Source: Vibrio maritimus (lineage in GTDB: Bacteria > Pseudomonadota > Gammaproteobacteria > Enterobacterales > Vibrionaceae). Taken from it: a stretch of DNA of 64,000 nt. The notes beneath the pieces were generated by a model, which saw nothing but the letters and a program-made list of their open reading frames with translations, was not told the origin of the DNA and searched no databases. Made by a program: the position numbers and the translations under genes. The DNA lies in contig BBMT01000001.1 in NCBI GenBank assembly GCA_000755425.1, positions 248,001-312,000 of the forward strand. The letters run 5' to 3'. Positions 8,385 through 18,248 of the stretch are shown here, in pieces; positions within the stretch are counted from its first letter, which is position 1, and every line of letters starts with the position of its first letter.

Positions 8385-9486
8385 TACGCTAGCTCCCAGT
8401 ACATTGCGTTCTTCACAGCGCCAATTAAGCGCTCAATGTCCGCTGGATACACGTCACCAATGTTACCAATACGGAAACAGTCAGCATTGGACACTTTGCC
8501 CGGGTAGATAACAAAACCTTGCTCTTTCAAGCGTTCATAAAACGCTTTGACTGGTAGTCACTGTGCTCAGGTGAGTAGAACGAAGTAATGATTGGGGAAT
8601 GAAGATCATCGTTTAGAAGCGTGCGAAAGCCCAATGAACGCATACCTTCGACCAGTGTCTTTTGGTTGGTCTGATAGCGATTGAAACGCGCTTCAATGCC
8701 GCCTTCTTGCTCTAGTTCTATAAGTGCTTGATAGAAAGCGCGCACGGTGTGGGTTGGGGAGGTGAAGCGCCACTTGCCGTGGTTCACTTCCATGCAGTGC
8801 CATTGTTCATAGAGGTCTAGGCTGAGCGAGCGCGCTTGGCCTTGGCATTTTTCTAGTTCTGATTGCTTGGCAACCACAAACCCAAAGCCCGGAACTCCCT
8901 GAATACATTTGTTGGCAGAGCTAATCATAAAGTCGACACCGAGCTCACCAATATCCATTGGGATGCCACCAAAGCTCGACATCGCATCAAGGATCACAGT
9001 TTTGTCATGTTGCTTTGCTAGTTTGATGACCGCTTCAATAGGGTTCAGCATGCCGGTCGTTGTTTCGCAGTGAACAATTGCAACATGCGTAATGGCACTG
9101 TCTTGCTCTAGGATGTTGGCAACCTCTTCTAGGTTTGGCCTGCTGACTTCACCCGGTGCAATGACATGAGTCTCGATGTTTAAGTAGTCGGCAATTTGCG
9201 CGATACGAGCGCCGTAGGCACCATTGTCGACAACAAGCAGTTTGCCCTTTGTGGTGACAGTGCTACCAATTGTCGCCTCGACTGACGCGGTGCCGCTGCC
9301 TTGCATTAGGACGCTGGTGTAGCCCGCTTGTTTAGTGGCAAGTTGAGTCAGTTTAGCGCGAATGACCTCGACAATATCTTTGTTGTAGTCGTCATCCCAT
9401 GTACACCAGTCTTTTAACATCGCCTCGCGCACGGTTTCAGTCGTCGATAGCGGCCCTGGAGTTAATAGCAAGTATTCGTTTTTCAT
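8384..9486 (-). CDS. phnW: 2-aminoethylphosphonate:pyruvate transaminase (one frameshift)
   Basis: PhnW moves the amino group of 2-aminoethylphosphonate to pyruvate, giving phosphonoacetaldehyde and alanine. The restored protein has 367 residues, as usual. It starts [16 protein letters not shown], has [10 protein letters not shown] for the PLP phosphate, and the PLP Lys at about 193 in SSANKCIQG. One base is missing near 8548; after it the frame continues [20 protein letters not shown] to the stop. A TTG at 9498 is in frame, but the ATG at 9486 matches the family start. It is the first gene of the minus-strand operon, and an operator palindrome lies 15 bases upstream of its ATG. Confidence 0.95.
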
Positions 9487-9500
9487 CTTGATTCTCAATT

Positions 9501-9512
9501 TGGACTATACCA
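9501..9512. promoter_or_regulatory. PhnR operator candidate, phnW side
   Basis: TGGACTATACCA reads TGGTATAGTCCA on the other strand. It is one of three near-identical 12-base palindromes in the cluster, of the type bound by HutC/UTRA GntR regulators. It lies immediately upstream of phnW. Confidence 0.75.
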
Positions 9513-9697
9513 GTAAGTTGTATTTACTCTAGCAACCGAAAATACGCGTCGTAAAGCATCAAAACCAATTTTCATAAAAGTTTCATACGCCGTGAAAGGC
9601 ACCTAATGCGATCGTTAAATCGACGTCTTTTTAGTAAAACTGCCACTTTTTGTTCATTTAATCGTCATAAATCGAAACTAAGGTGATTCACATTAAC

Positions 9698-9709
9698 TGG
9701 TACAGACCA
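9698..9709. promoter_or_regulatory. PhnR operator candidate, phnS side
   Basis: TGGTACAGACCA lies 20 bases before the phnS start codon, where a bound repressor would block transcription. It matches the other two sites at all but two or three positions. Confidence 0.75.
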
Positions 9710-9728
9710 AATCTAACTGGAGACGACA

Positions 9729-10735
9729 ATGAAAAACCGTTTGATGAAGGGAACACTGGCTACACTGGTTTCTCTATTAGCCACTAACGCATTAGCAGCA
9801 ACAGAAGTCACTGTGTACACCGCTTTCGAAACGGACATTCTTGCGAAATACAAGAATGCATTCGAGAAAGAGAACCCAGACGTGAAAATTAAATGGGTTC
9901 GCGACTCAACGGGTATCATGACCGCGAAGCTTTTGGCGGAGAAAAACAACCCGCGCGCTGAAGTGGTTTGGGGTTTGGCTGGCTCTTCCATGGCATTGCT
10001 AAAAGAAGAGGGAGTGCTTAAACCATACTCGCCAAAAGGACTAGAAGACCTGAAGCCGAACTTGAACGATCCTCAGTCAAACCAAGCATGGTTTGGTAAT
10101 GATGCTTTCTTTAACGCTATCTGTTTTAACGAAGCCGTGGCTAAGCAGCTTAACCTTCCAAAACCACAATCTTGGGAAGATTTGACCAAGCCGGTATATC
10201 AAGGTCATATCGCGATGCCAAACCCGGCATCTTCAGGTACAGGTTATATGCAAGTCTCCGCTTGGCTCCAAAGCATGGGTGAAGACCAAGCATGGAACTA
10301 CATGAAAAATCTCGATAAAAACATCGCACATTACACGCACTCAGGTTCTAAGCCATGCGTCCAAGCGGGAATGGGTGAGGTCGCTATCGGTATTTCTATG
10401 GCGGTTCGTGGTGCTAAGCTAATTAACCAAGGTGCGCCTCTTGCAGTGATTACGCCAAAAGGGATTGGCTGGGAGTCAGAAGCCGTTGGTTTGGTGAAAG
10501 AATCGGATGCTGCCAAGCGCGTCGTAGATTGGTCTGTGTCTAAGTCGGCAAACGAGCTGTATGTTGAATCTTACCCGGTGGTTGCTCATAAAGCCGTAAC
10601 AGGTAATGTTAACAACTACCCAGAAGTTCAAGGCGCGATGGCGAGATGGACTTTGGTAAGATGGGTGCGGAACGAGCTGAGGTTCTTAAAACTTGGTCTC
10701 AGAAATTTGATGCTAAGTCTGAACCAAAATCCTAA
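9729..10735 (+). CDS. phnS: 2-aminoethylphosphonate ABC transporter substrate-binding protein (one frameshift)
   Basis: A 335-residue periplasmic binding protein with a signal peptide (residues 1-23, ending ALA). It belongs to the iron/AEP-type binding-protein family (VTVYTAFETDILAKYKNAFE start, VVWGLAGSS loop, NPASSGTGY ligand loop near 164). It captures aminoethylphosphonates and delivers them to the PhnUV permease. One missing A near 10643 shifts the last 30 codons; in the restored frame the protein ends with a Lys/Ser-rich tail at the TAA at 10733-10735. The ribosome site is CTGGAGACGAC. It is followed by a hairpin, and phnT then has its own operator-bearing promoter. Confidence 0.93.
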
Positions 10736-10753
10736 TAGACTTGTGCGAATATT

Positions 10754-10781
10754 AATGGGGTGATCTAAGGATCGCCCCATT
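10754..10781 (+). terminator. Hairpin after phnS
   Basis: AATGGGGTGATC pairs with GATCGCCCCATT (12 bp with one G-T pair, loop TAAG) and is followed by GTCGTTTTA. It probably terminates or attenuates transcription so that phnS can be made in excess over phnT. Confidence 0.75.
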
Positions 10782-10881
10782 GTCGTTTTAATGAAAGCCA
10801 ATAAACCAGTTCAAAAAATTCTGCACTGCAATCTACCTGCTACAAAACTGTCATGCCGATGAAACAAACCAGATTTAAATT

Positions 10882-10893
10882 TGGTATATACCA
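10882..10893. promoter_or_regulatory. PhnR operator candidate, phnT side
   Basis: TGGTATATACCA is a perfect 12-base palindrome 14 bases before the phnT ATG. It is the best-conserved of the three cluster operators. Confidence 0.78.
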
Positions 10894-10907
10894 TTGGAGA
10901 GACGACG

Positions 10908-12012
10908 ATGACAGTATCCAACCCTTATCTAAATATCAAAAATGTGGTGAAACAGTTCGGTCAGTTCACGGCATTAAAACAAATTTCACTCGCCATCAAT
11001 AAAGGCGAGTTTGTCTGTTTCCTTGGCCCATCGGGCTGCGGAAAAACCACTTTGTTGCGTGCTATCGCCGGATTGGATCTTCCAACCTCCGGTGAAATTC
11101 ATCAAGCGGATCAAGAGACTACTTTTCTGCCACCGGAAAAGCGCGACTTCGGAATTGTGTTTCAATCTTACGCGCTATTTCCAAATCTAACGGTGCAGGA
11201 AAACATCGCGGTTGGCCTTAAAAATCAGGCATGACCAACAAAGAAGCGCTAGAAAAAGTCGAACACTGGCTAGAGATGATTGGCCTACCGACGTCTGGAA
11301 ACAAGTACCCAAATCAACTCTCGGGCGGGCAGCAGCAGCGTGTGGCGTTAGCTCGCGCACTGGCGTTGTCTCCCGGTCTGTTATTGTTAGATGAGCCTCT
11401 TTCTGCGCTTGATGCAAAAGTGCGTACTCACCTTCGTGAAGAAATTTGTCAGATGCAGCGTAGGCTCGGCATCACCACAATCATGGTGACTCACGATCAA
11501 GAAGAAGCGTTATCAATGGCGGATCGCATTGTGGTCATGAACCACGGCGTCATTGAACAAGTAGGCACGCCGCAAGAGGTGTATGAAAAGCCCGCGACTC
11601 GCTTCGTGGCGGATTTTGTTGGCAGCATGAACTTCATAGAAGCTTCGGTTGCATCGACCACCAGTTTACGTATCGCGGAAAGCATGTTGCCTCTGCCAAC
11701 CTTGGACAATATGACGCTCGAGCAAGGCGATATATTTGACCTCGCCGTGCGACCAGAAGGGCTGCGCTTTGTTGAGCGAGCATCCAATGCCATTCCGGTA
11801 AAAGTATTGGCGAAAGAGTTTCAAGGGGCGTTTTATCGCGTCGAAGTTCAGATGCAGCATGCCCCGACCTCAGCGCTATCTACATTGATGTGCCTATCAA
11901 GCGTGTGAACGAACTCGACTTACGCCGTAACGACATTCGTTATATCGAATTTGCAGAAGACGGCCTGCTCGGTTACGCCAGCAGCAAATCATCACTAGGC
12001 GCTGCAGCGTAG
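10908..12012 (+). CDS. phnT: 2-aminoethylphosphonate ABC transporter ATP-binding protein (two frameshifts)
   Basis: The ATPase of the aminoethylphosphonate importer. Two missing bases (a G near 11227, a C near 11866) split it into three frames; the restored protein has 368 residues. It has Walker [10 protein letters not shown] near 41-49, the Q-loop in FQSYALFPN, the [15 protein letters not shown] signature, Walker [13 protein letters not shown] and the switch His in [10 protein letters not shown]. The C-terminal third is a TOBE-type regulatory domain ([11 protein letters not shown]). GGAGAG before the ATG at 10908 supports the start. It ends six bases before the permease gene. Confidence 0.93.
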
Positions 12013-12018
12013 AGGCCG

Positions 12019-13760
12019 ATGATGCAGATAACTTCAACATTAAATGCGAGTCAGACTATGAGACAGCGAGCGGCAACATTCACTGCACAACATGTGACGG
12101 CGAAACTGAGCAAAGACAACATGGTGCTTTTCTCTTTGTTAACAGTGCTGTTTGTGGGAATGGCGCTGTTCATTCTTATGCCGCTTTGGGCGATGGTGAA
12201 AAAGAGTGTGCAAAACAGCGAAGGCGAGTTTGTTGGACTCGCTAACTTTGCCAACTACTTTGCCACCGACAGCCTTTGGTTCTCACTCAGCAACACCATG
12301 ACCTTAGGTCTTATTGTAACGGTGGTAGTGGGTGTGTTGGCATTTGGCTATGCGTTCGCTTTGACTCGCTCTTGTATGCCATTTAAAGGCCTATTTCATT
12401 TGATGGGCACCGCGCCAATCCTCGCACCTTCTTTGCTACCTGCTATCAGCTTGATCTTTTTATTTGGTAACCAGGGCATCGCGAAGGAGTTGCTTCAAGG
12501 CCACTCTGTATATGGTTTGATTGGTATTTCGCTAGGTTTGATCTTCTGGACGTTTCCCCATGCGCTGATGATCTTAACCACTTCACTGCGAACCTCTGAC
12601 GCGCGTTTGTATGAAGCGGCGAGGGCACTAAAAACTCCACCAATCAAAACCTTCTTCATGGTCACGTTACCTGCTGCGAAATACGGTGTGATTAGCACAC
12701 TCATCGTAGTGTTTACTCTGGTGGTGTGCGACTTTGGCGTACCGAAAGTGATCGGTGGCAGTTACAGTGTCTTGGCGACAGATATCTTTAAGCAGGTCGT
12801 CGGACAGCAAAACTTCTCTATGGGTGCGGTAACCAGTATTTTGCTGCTGTTGCCTGCGGTGCTTGCGTTCGCTGTCGACCGCTGGGTTCAGAAAAAGCAA
12901 AAGAGCATGCTCGATACGCGCTCGGTGCCTTATCAGCCGTCACCGAACAAGCTTCGTGACTCGTTATGTTTTGTTTACTGTTTGCTCGTGTCATTTGCTG
13001 TGCTGGCAGTATTGGGCATGGCGGTGTACGGCTCGCTGGTCACCTTCTGGCCTTGGAACAAAGCCCTAACACTAAACAACTATAACTTTGCTGAAATGAG
13101 CACCTATGGCTGGAGCCTTACTTTAACTCGTTGAAGCTGGCGACATGGACTGCGATTATCGGCTCAGTGGTGATTTTTGTCGGCGCTTACTGTATTGAAA
13201 AAGGCCGCGCGTTCGCGCCAGTTCGCCAAGCGATGCAGATGATGAGTGTGCTCCCAATGGCAGTACCAGGATTGGTATTGGGCTTGGGTTACATTTTCTA
13301 CTTCAATGATGCAAACAACCCGTTGGGCGTGCTTTATGGCACCATGGCGTTCTTGGTGATTAATACCGTAGTGCACTACTACACTGTGGGACATATGACG
13401 GCGCTAACCGCTCTTAAGCAGTTACCGACTGAGATTGAGGCCACGGCTGCATCGGTCAAACTGCCCCAGTATAAGCTGTTTTTCAAAGTGTCATTGCCGT
13501 GTTGTTTGCCTGCGGTGTTGGACATTGCCATATATCTATTTATCAACGCTTTAACAACGACGTCGGCAGTAGTATTCTTGTATTCAACCAATACGATTCC
13601 AGCGTCCGTCGCAGTGCTGAACATGGATGATGCTGGCCAAACGGGCAGCGCAGCAGCGATGGCGGTGATGATTATGCTTTCCGCGGCTATTGCGAAACTG
13701 CTGCACATGCTGGTTGGAAAGTTGTTTGAAGCAAAGACTCAAGCTTGGCGTAAACGCTAA
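12019..13760 (+). CDS. Fused PhnU-PhnV permease of the aminoethylphosphonate ABC transporter (one frameshift)
   Basis: One missing C near 13115 divides a 580-residue inner-membrane protein. It contains two binding-protein-dependent permease domains in tandem, each with its own ATPase-coupling EAA loop: EAARALKTPPIKTFFMVTLP in the first half and EIEATAASVKLPQYKLFF in the second. About twelve hydrophobic segments are visible. The double length agrees with the single fused permease found in this transporter family in vibrios, where other bacteria have separate PhnU and PhnV. It forms the membrane channel fed by PhnS and driven by PhnT. Confidence 0.9.
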
Positions 13761-13809
13761 TATTGAAATGTAGGGTCGTGAGTAATGACGATTGATATAA
13801 GGATGCCAA

Positions 13810-14516
13810 GTGCAATACGTAAAAATTAAAGACGCTATCGTTGAGCAAATTGAGTCAGGAATGCTGTCTCCGAGACAAAAGCTACCAGCAGAGCGAAAGC
13901 TAGCAGAGTCATTTGACACCACTCGCGTCACCTTGCGAGAAGCGCTATCATTGCTTGAAGCGGAAGGGCGCATTTATCGCGAGGATCGTCGTGGCTGGTT
14001 TATCTCGCCAGAGCCTCTGCGTTATGACCCAACGCAAACACTCAACTTTACCAATATGGCGATTGCTCAAAACAGGCAGCCGCGTACCGAGCTTCTGTCG
14101 GCAAAAGGGATCCTAACGACCAAACAAGCGGCGCAACTGCTTGAACTGCCGCCATTCTCTGATATTTATCGGGTTGATAGAGTTCGTTATCTTGAAGAGC
14201 GTCCAGTCGTTTTTGTCACCAACTTCATCAGGCCTGAGAAGTTTCCTGAGTTGCTCAACCTTGATTTAGCGGGCGCGTCACTGACCGATATTTATCGTGA
14301 AAAATACGGCGTGGCTTATGCAAGGTGAAGTATCGCGTGACGACAACTTCACTGTTAGGCGAAGTGGCTCAAGCATTAAGAGCGACATCGGGCACCCCAG
14401 CAATGATGGTTGAGCGCATCAATTACAATCAACATGGTGAGCTGATTGATTGTGATATCGAGTATTGGCGCCATGATGCCATCAGCATAGAGTCTATCGC
14501 TCAGCTTGAACGTTAG
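13810..14516 (+). CDS. phnR: GntR/UTRA-type regulator PhnR (one frameshift)
   Basis: A 235-residue regulator with an N-terminal GntR winged helix (residues 1-65: LPAERKLAESFDTTRVTLREAL) and a C-terminal UTRA ligand domain (YRVDRVRYLEERPVVFVTNF and later MMVERINYNQHGELIDCDIE). It starts with GTG at 13810 after an AAGGA ribosome site. One missing G near 14323 breaks the frame. HutC/UTRA regulators bind short TGGT..ACCA palindromes, and three such sites lie at the phnW, phnS and phnT promoters, so autologous control of the cluster is likely. A phosphonate or its breakdown product is the probable effector, but this is inference. Confidence 0.9.
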
Positions 14517-14556
14517 TTCTTCTCTCTAGTTTCTACTAGTACTATACCTCTACCCC

Positions 14557-14588
14557 AAGCAGCATTGTATTAATGCTGCTTTGTTTTT
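14557..14588 (+). terminator. Terminator after phnR
   Basis: A 10-bp stem (AAGCAGCATT with AATGCTGCTT, loop GTATT) is followed by TGTTTTT. It ends about five bases before the next start codon. Confidence 0.85.
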
Positions 14589-14592
14589 CTAC

Positions 14593-15506
14593 ATGGATTT
14601 TGTTTTGACTCTCTACGCTGCACTTCTCGTCATTTTCTCCGCACTCCTTCACGCTGGTTGGAATATTCTTGGTAAATCAAACAGCGGCTCTGGCTACTCC
14701 TTTACTTTAGGCGCTGCGCTTTCTCAATGCTTACTGCTTGCCCCGTTTATGGTTTGGTGTTTTGCCCAAGTCGGGATCAGCAACGTTTCCGCTCACTTTT
14801 GGGGACTACTTGGTTTGAGTGCTGTTGGGCAGGTGATTTATTTGGTGGGGCTTCTCAATGCGTACAAGCAGGGGGACGTTGGTGTTATCTATCCCATTGC
14901 GCGTGCGCTGCCCGTATTAATGGTTGGCGTTGGTGCTTGGTTCATTGGCCAATCGCTTGAGGTCAGTGCTTGGATAGGGTTTGCGATTCTGACGATGGGT
15001 TGCTTACTGGTGCCTATTAAAACCTTCAGGCAACTGACGATGAGTGCTTATGCCAACCTTGGTGTGTTGTGGGCATTTGTGGCGGCTGTTGGTACCACCA
15101 TCTATTCAATTGTCGACAAAGAGGGGATTAATTGGTTGATGACCGAGACCTCTGCTTTGACTCCTCACCACATAGCTATCCTCTACCTAGGATTACAAAC
15201 GGCCGGCATCGCAGTGTTACTCTTGATATGGCTACTTATCACTAGGCAGTTTGAACAGCTTTCGTTAACTTGGAAATACAAACGTCAGTCATCTATCGCT
15301 GGTGTCATGATGGGGCTGACTTACGGCATTGTTTTGTTTGCGATGACGATGGTAGACAATGTCAGCTATGTAGTCGCGCTTCGCCAAGTCAGTATCATCT
15401 TTGGTGTATTTATGGGAATGTGGTTTCTGAAAGAGCCGTGGCTCAATACGCGTATTTTGGGGTGGTTTTAGTGAGTGCTGGTCTGTTTATCGCGCTCGCG
15501 ATCTAA
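14593..15506 (+). CDS. EamA/DMT-family transporter (one frameshift)
   Basis: A 304-residue inner-membrane protein with about ten hydrophobic helices arranged as two EamA repeats. The first begins ALLVIFSALLHAGWNILGK and the second near 165 (VLWAFVAAVGTTIYSIVDKE). DMT transporters of this type export or import amino acids, metabolites or drugs. One missing G in a GGGG run near 15463 truncates the C terminus; restored, it ends VVLVSAGLFIALAI. The ATG at 14593 has no clear ribosome site because the phnR terminator abuts it. The link to phosphonate use is only positional. Confidence 0.8.
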
Positions 15507-15607
15507 TAATACGGCGAGAATGACATTGATCCAATCCATGTAACCGGGGCAAGAACTAGTGTACACTCTGGCAGTAACTCTATGATTAAAATGGAATTGA
15601 GTAATAC

Positions 15608-15898
15608 ATGCGATTGGAACACGTTATTGAGATCATTGAACATACCGACTCAGACCTTTTTGCAGACGCGATTGAGCAGTTTAACGCGCAGGGCATAGTA
15701 ACCGATGGCCAGCTGCCCTTTTTGGATGTTGTGTATCAATCGGCGCCTGACGCAGTATGTCAAAGGCTAGCATCGGCGGGCTTTAAAGGGCGACCTCAAG
15801 TAACTAGTGGCATCTTGTTCAACGGTTTTGTCATTTTTAATGCGGAGATGTTCGATAAAGAACGCGCGTTGCACTTGGCCGCTGAAGAAATCAAATAG
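15608..15898 (+). CDS. Small conserved-looking protein of unknown function
   Basis: A 96-residue soluble acidic protein with no signal peptide or membrane helix. It begins with a predicted helix rich in Ile, Glu and His (MRLEHVIEIIEHTDSDLF) and has a central PQVTSGILFNGFVIFNAEMF strand region. A weak GAG ribosome site lies seven bases upstream of the ATG, and a strong terminator follows directly, which supports a real gene. I do not recognise the family. Confidence 0.6.
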   Translation: MRLEHVIEIIEHTDSDLFADAIEQFNAQGIVTDGQLPFLDVVYQSAPDAVCQRLASAGFKGRPQVTSGILFNGFVIFNAEMFDKERALHLAAEEIK

Positions 15899-15913
15899 AC
15901 AATTCGACTTCAT

Positions 15914-15950
15914 AAAAAAAGCCCTTGTATCTGCATACAAGGGCTTTCTA
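15914..15950. terminator. Bidirectional terminator between convergent genes
   Basis: A 12-bp stem (AAGCCCTTGTAT with ATACAAGGGCTT, loop CTGC) has an A run on the left and a T-rich run on the right. It serves both the 96-residue gene and the minus-strand PTS operon. Confidence 0.9.
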
Positions 15951-15972
15951 TTTCAAGCGTATCTTATTGAGG

Positions 15973-16422
15973 TTAGTACTTTTTCAGAATCTCAATAATT
16001 TCAGCTTCGTTTTGTGCAGCGATGATAGCGTCAACGTCATCTTCGTTTTGGAACAGCTCAGCCAGCGCCATAATGGTTTGGATGTGGCTATCTGAATCCA
16101 TCGCCGCTAGTGTGATTGAGAAGTAAACGTCACCGTTATCTTCTGACTCTAAGTCCACACCGTTCTTGAACACAGTCACTTGAAGCGCCGCTTCGTTTAC
16201 ACCGTCTTCTGGGCGAGCGTGAGGCATTGCAATCTTTGGAGCCAGTACATAGTAAGCACCGATTTCTTTGTGCTTCTCTTTGATAGCTTCAAGGTAGCTT
16301 GCTTCAACCTTGCCTTGCTCTAGTAGCTTTGAACAAGTGATGTCCAGTGCTGCGTCAACCGATAGATTTTCTTCGTTGCAGATAACGATGCCGTTATCGC
16401 CGATTAGATTAAAAATACTCAT
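15973..16422 (-). CDS. PTS EIIA, fructose/mannitol-ascorbate type
   Basis: A 149-residue PTS EIIA domain. The phosphorylated His is His68 in KIAMPHARPEDG. It receives phosphate from HPr and passes it to the EIIB encoded two genes upstream. An upstream in-frame start at 16434 exists, but the ATG at 16422 overlaps the EIIC stop as ATGA, a typical coupled start. It is the last gene of the EIIB-EIIC-EIIA operon and is followed by a strong terminator. Confidence 0.9.
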   Translation of the reverse strand: MSIFNLIGDNGIVICNEENLSVDAALDITCSKLLEQGKVEASYLEAIKEKHKEIGAYYVLAPKIAMPHARPEDGVNEAALQVTVFKNGVDLESEDNGDVYFSITLAAMDSDSHIQTIMALAELFQNEDDVDAIIAAQNEAEIIEILKKY

Positions 16423-17675
16423 TGAACCAACCAACCTAGAATTAGACCAACAACACCGAAGTCAAAGTCAGCAAACGTTGTTGCTTCTAGACCAAGACCA
16501 CCTAGAACCGGTAGCAGTAGCATTGGAAGGAACGAGATACATAGACCTTGTGTGAATGCACCAAGAACCGCACCGCGCAGACCACCCATCGCGTTACCGT
16601 AAACACCAGCTGCACCACCTACGAAGAAGTGAGGAACAACACCTGCTACGATAATCGTCCAGTCAAATGCACCTTGGATACCCATTGCGATTAGACCAGC
16701 AGAGAACGATGATAGGAAACCAATCAATACTGCATTAGGCGCAACTGGGAATACCATTGGACAGTCTAGTGCTGGTTTTGCACCCGGTACTAGCTTGTCA
16801 GAGATGCCTTTAAATGCTGGAACGATTTCCGCAATCAACATTTTCACACCCTGAAGAACAATGTACACACCGCCGGCAAACGTTAGCGATTGCATAAAGG
16901 TGAACACAACCCAGTTTTGACCGCCAGACACGCTTTCTACAAATTCGCCACCTGCAAAGATAGAAGCAAACATGAAGAAGATAGCCATAGTCGTTGCAAC
17001 CGCAACAGGCGTATCACGCAAGAACATTAGGCTCTTTGGTACGTTGATATCTTCTGTTGATTTAGATGCATCACCGAACTTGCTGCCAACGAAACCCGCA
17101 ATAAGGTATGAGAACGTTGAGAAGTGACCCATAGCTAGTTGGTCAGTGCCCATTACTTTTACAGTATATTTCTGTGCTAGAGCAGGCATGATAACCATCA
17201 GCGAACCAACGATAATAGAGCCCATAGCCACTAGCATCGCACCTTGAATTTCCGCTGTAGACAGGATTACCGCAACCAGCATAGACATAAACATGGTGTG
17301 GTGACCTGTAAGGAAAATATACTTTAGCGGAGTAAAGCGCGCTAAAAGAATATTCACAAGGAATGCGAAGAACATAATTAGTGCCATTTCATAACCGAAC
17401 GCTTCTTGTGCTAGAGCAACAATAGCTTCGTTATTTGGAATAACACCACTTACGCCAAAAGCTTCTGTAAATACAGTAGAGAAATTATTTAGTGCGCCAA
17501 CAAGTGCGCCAGCACCGAAACCTAAAATTAGGAAACCCATTACGGTTTTAATAGTGCCTTTAAGAATGGTCGATACATCAGCTTTCTGGGCAATTAAGCC
17601 CACGAAAGCTATTAGACCTACCATGATTGCTGGCTCTTTTAATAAGCCCAGCATGAACTCGAAGAAATTTTGCAT
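16419..17675 (-). CDS. PTS EIIC, ascorbate (UlaA/SgaT) family
   Basis: A 418-residue polytopic permease of the UlaA family. It shows the N-terminal PAIMVGLIAFVGLIAQKADV helix region, the conserved TGHHTMFMS segment and a Gly-rich C-terminal helix pair (FFVGGAAGVYGNAMGGLRGA). In the characterised system UlaA imports L-ascorbate with phosphorylation by UlaBC. No ulaG, ulaD, ulaE or ulaF homologue lies nearby, so the sugar acid imported here is uncertain. It lies 12 bases after the EIIB gene and overlaps EIIA by four bases. Confidence 0.9.
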   Translation of the reverse strand: MQNFFEFMLGLLKEPAIMVGLIAFVGLIAQKADVSTILKGTIKTVMGFLILGFGAGALVGALNNFSTVFTEAFGVSGVIPNNEAIVALAQEAFGYEMALIMFFAFLVNILLARFTPLKYIFLTGHHTMFMSMLVAVILSTAEIQGAMLVAMGSIIVGSLMVIMPALAQKYTVKVMGTDQLAMGHFSTFSYLIAGFVGSKFGDASKSTEDINVPKSLMFLRDTPVAVATTMAIFFMFASIFAGGEFVESVSGGQNWVVFTFMQSLTFAGGVYIVLQGVKMLIAEIVPAFKGISDKLVPGAKPALDCPMVFPVAPNAVLIGFLSSFSAGLIAMGIQGAFDWTIIVAGVVPHFFVGGAAGVYGNAMGGLRGAVLGAFTQGLCISFLPMLLLPVLGGLGLEATTFADFDFGVVGLILGWLVQ

Positions 17676-17687
17676 TACAACGATTCC

Positions 17688-17957
17688 TTAGATGAATTTT
17701 TTCAATTGTTCTTCGATAGAAGCTTTATCAAAAATATTCGCAAGGCTTACAATGTTTTCTTTACCAGCGTCAGCTAGTTGGTTAGCAACGTCTGTTGCAG
17801 CTACCCAAATATCAGCAGTGCTTGACGCTGCAGATGATAGATCTTCATGATCAACTTCGGCATCCAGACCAATTTTACCTGCTACTTCTTTAACTGCCAT
17901 TTCCATCATCAGTGAAGTACCAAGACCATTTCCGCATACAACCATAATCTTTTTCAT
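17688..17957 (-). CDS. PTS EIIB, ascorbate (UlaB) type
   Basis: An 89-residue EIIB of the lactose/ascorbate fold. The phosphocysteine is Cys8 in VVCGNGLGTS. It passes phosphate from the linked EIIA to the substrate in the UlaA-type EIIC. It is the first gene of the operon. The upstream region holds a CRP-like site and an inverted repeat. Confidence 0.9.
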   Translation of the reverse strand: MKKIMVVCGNGLGTSLMMEMAVKEVAGKIGLDAEVDHEDLSSAASSTADIWVAATDVANQLADAGKENIVSLANIFDKASIEEQLKKFI

Positions 17958-18049
17958 ATCATCATTCTCTTGTGAGTTTATAGGGGAGGAAGGCTTTTCC
18001 TCGCTATTGGATGGTACAAATCATATCCAAATTGACCAAAACAACAATA

Positions 18050-18090
18050 GACCTGCGTCACAAAACCAAATTGACCTTGTGACGTAGGTC
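18050..18090. promoter_or_regulatory. Inverted repeat upstream of the ascorbate-type PTS operon
   Basis: GACCTGCGTCACAA (18050-18063) pairs with TTGTGACGTAGGTC (18077-18090) over 14 bases with one mismatch, separated by 13 bases. It lies about 95 bases before the EIIB start. It may be an operator for a local regulator or a leader hairpin. Confidence 0.5.
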
Positions 18091-18093
18091 GCA
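18078..18093. promoter_or_regulatory. Likely CRP-binding site
   Basis: TGTGA-N6-TCGCA matches nine of ten positions of the CRP half-site consensus, upstream of a PTS operon where catabolite control is expected. It overlaps the right arm of the inverted repeat. Confidence 0.6.
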
Positions 18094-18248
18094 TTAATTT
18101 GAGTTAAAGTCTCGATTATGATGTCTTTAACTCTTAAGTGTTATGGTTCACTGAGAAGTATAGGAAAGGGTGGGGTTATTTGTAATGTGAATGGGTGGAT
18201 TTTTATTGAATGGTGATGTTATGAATATAATGGCATTGCGGTAAGTAA

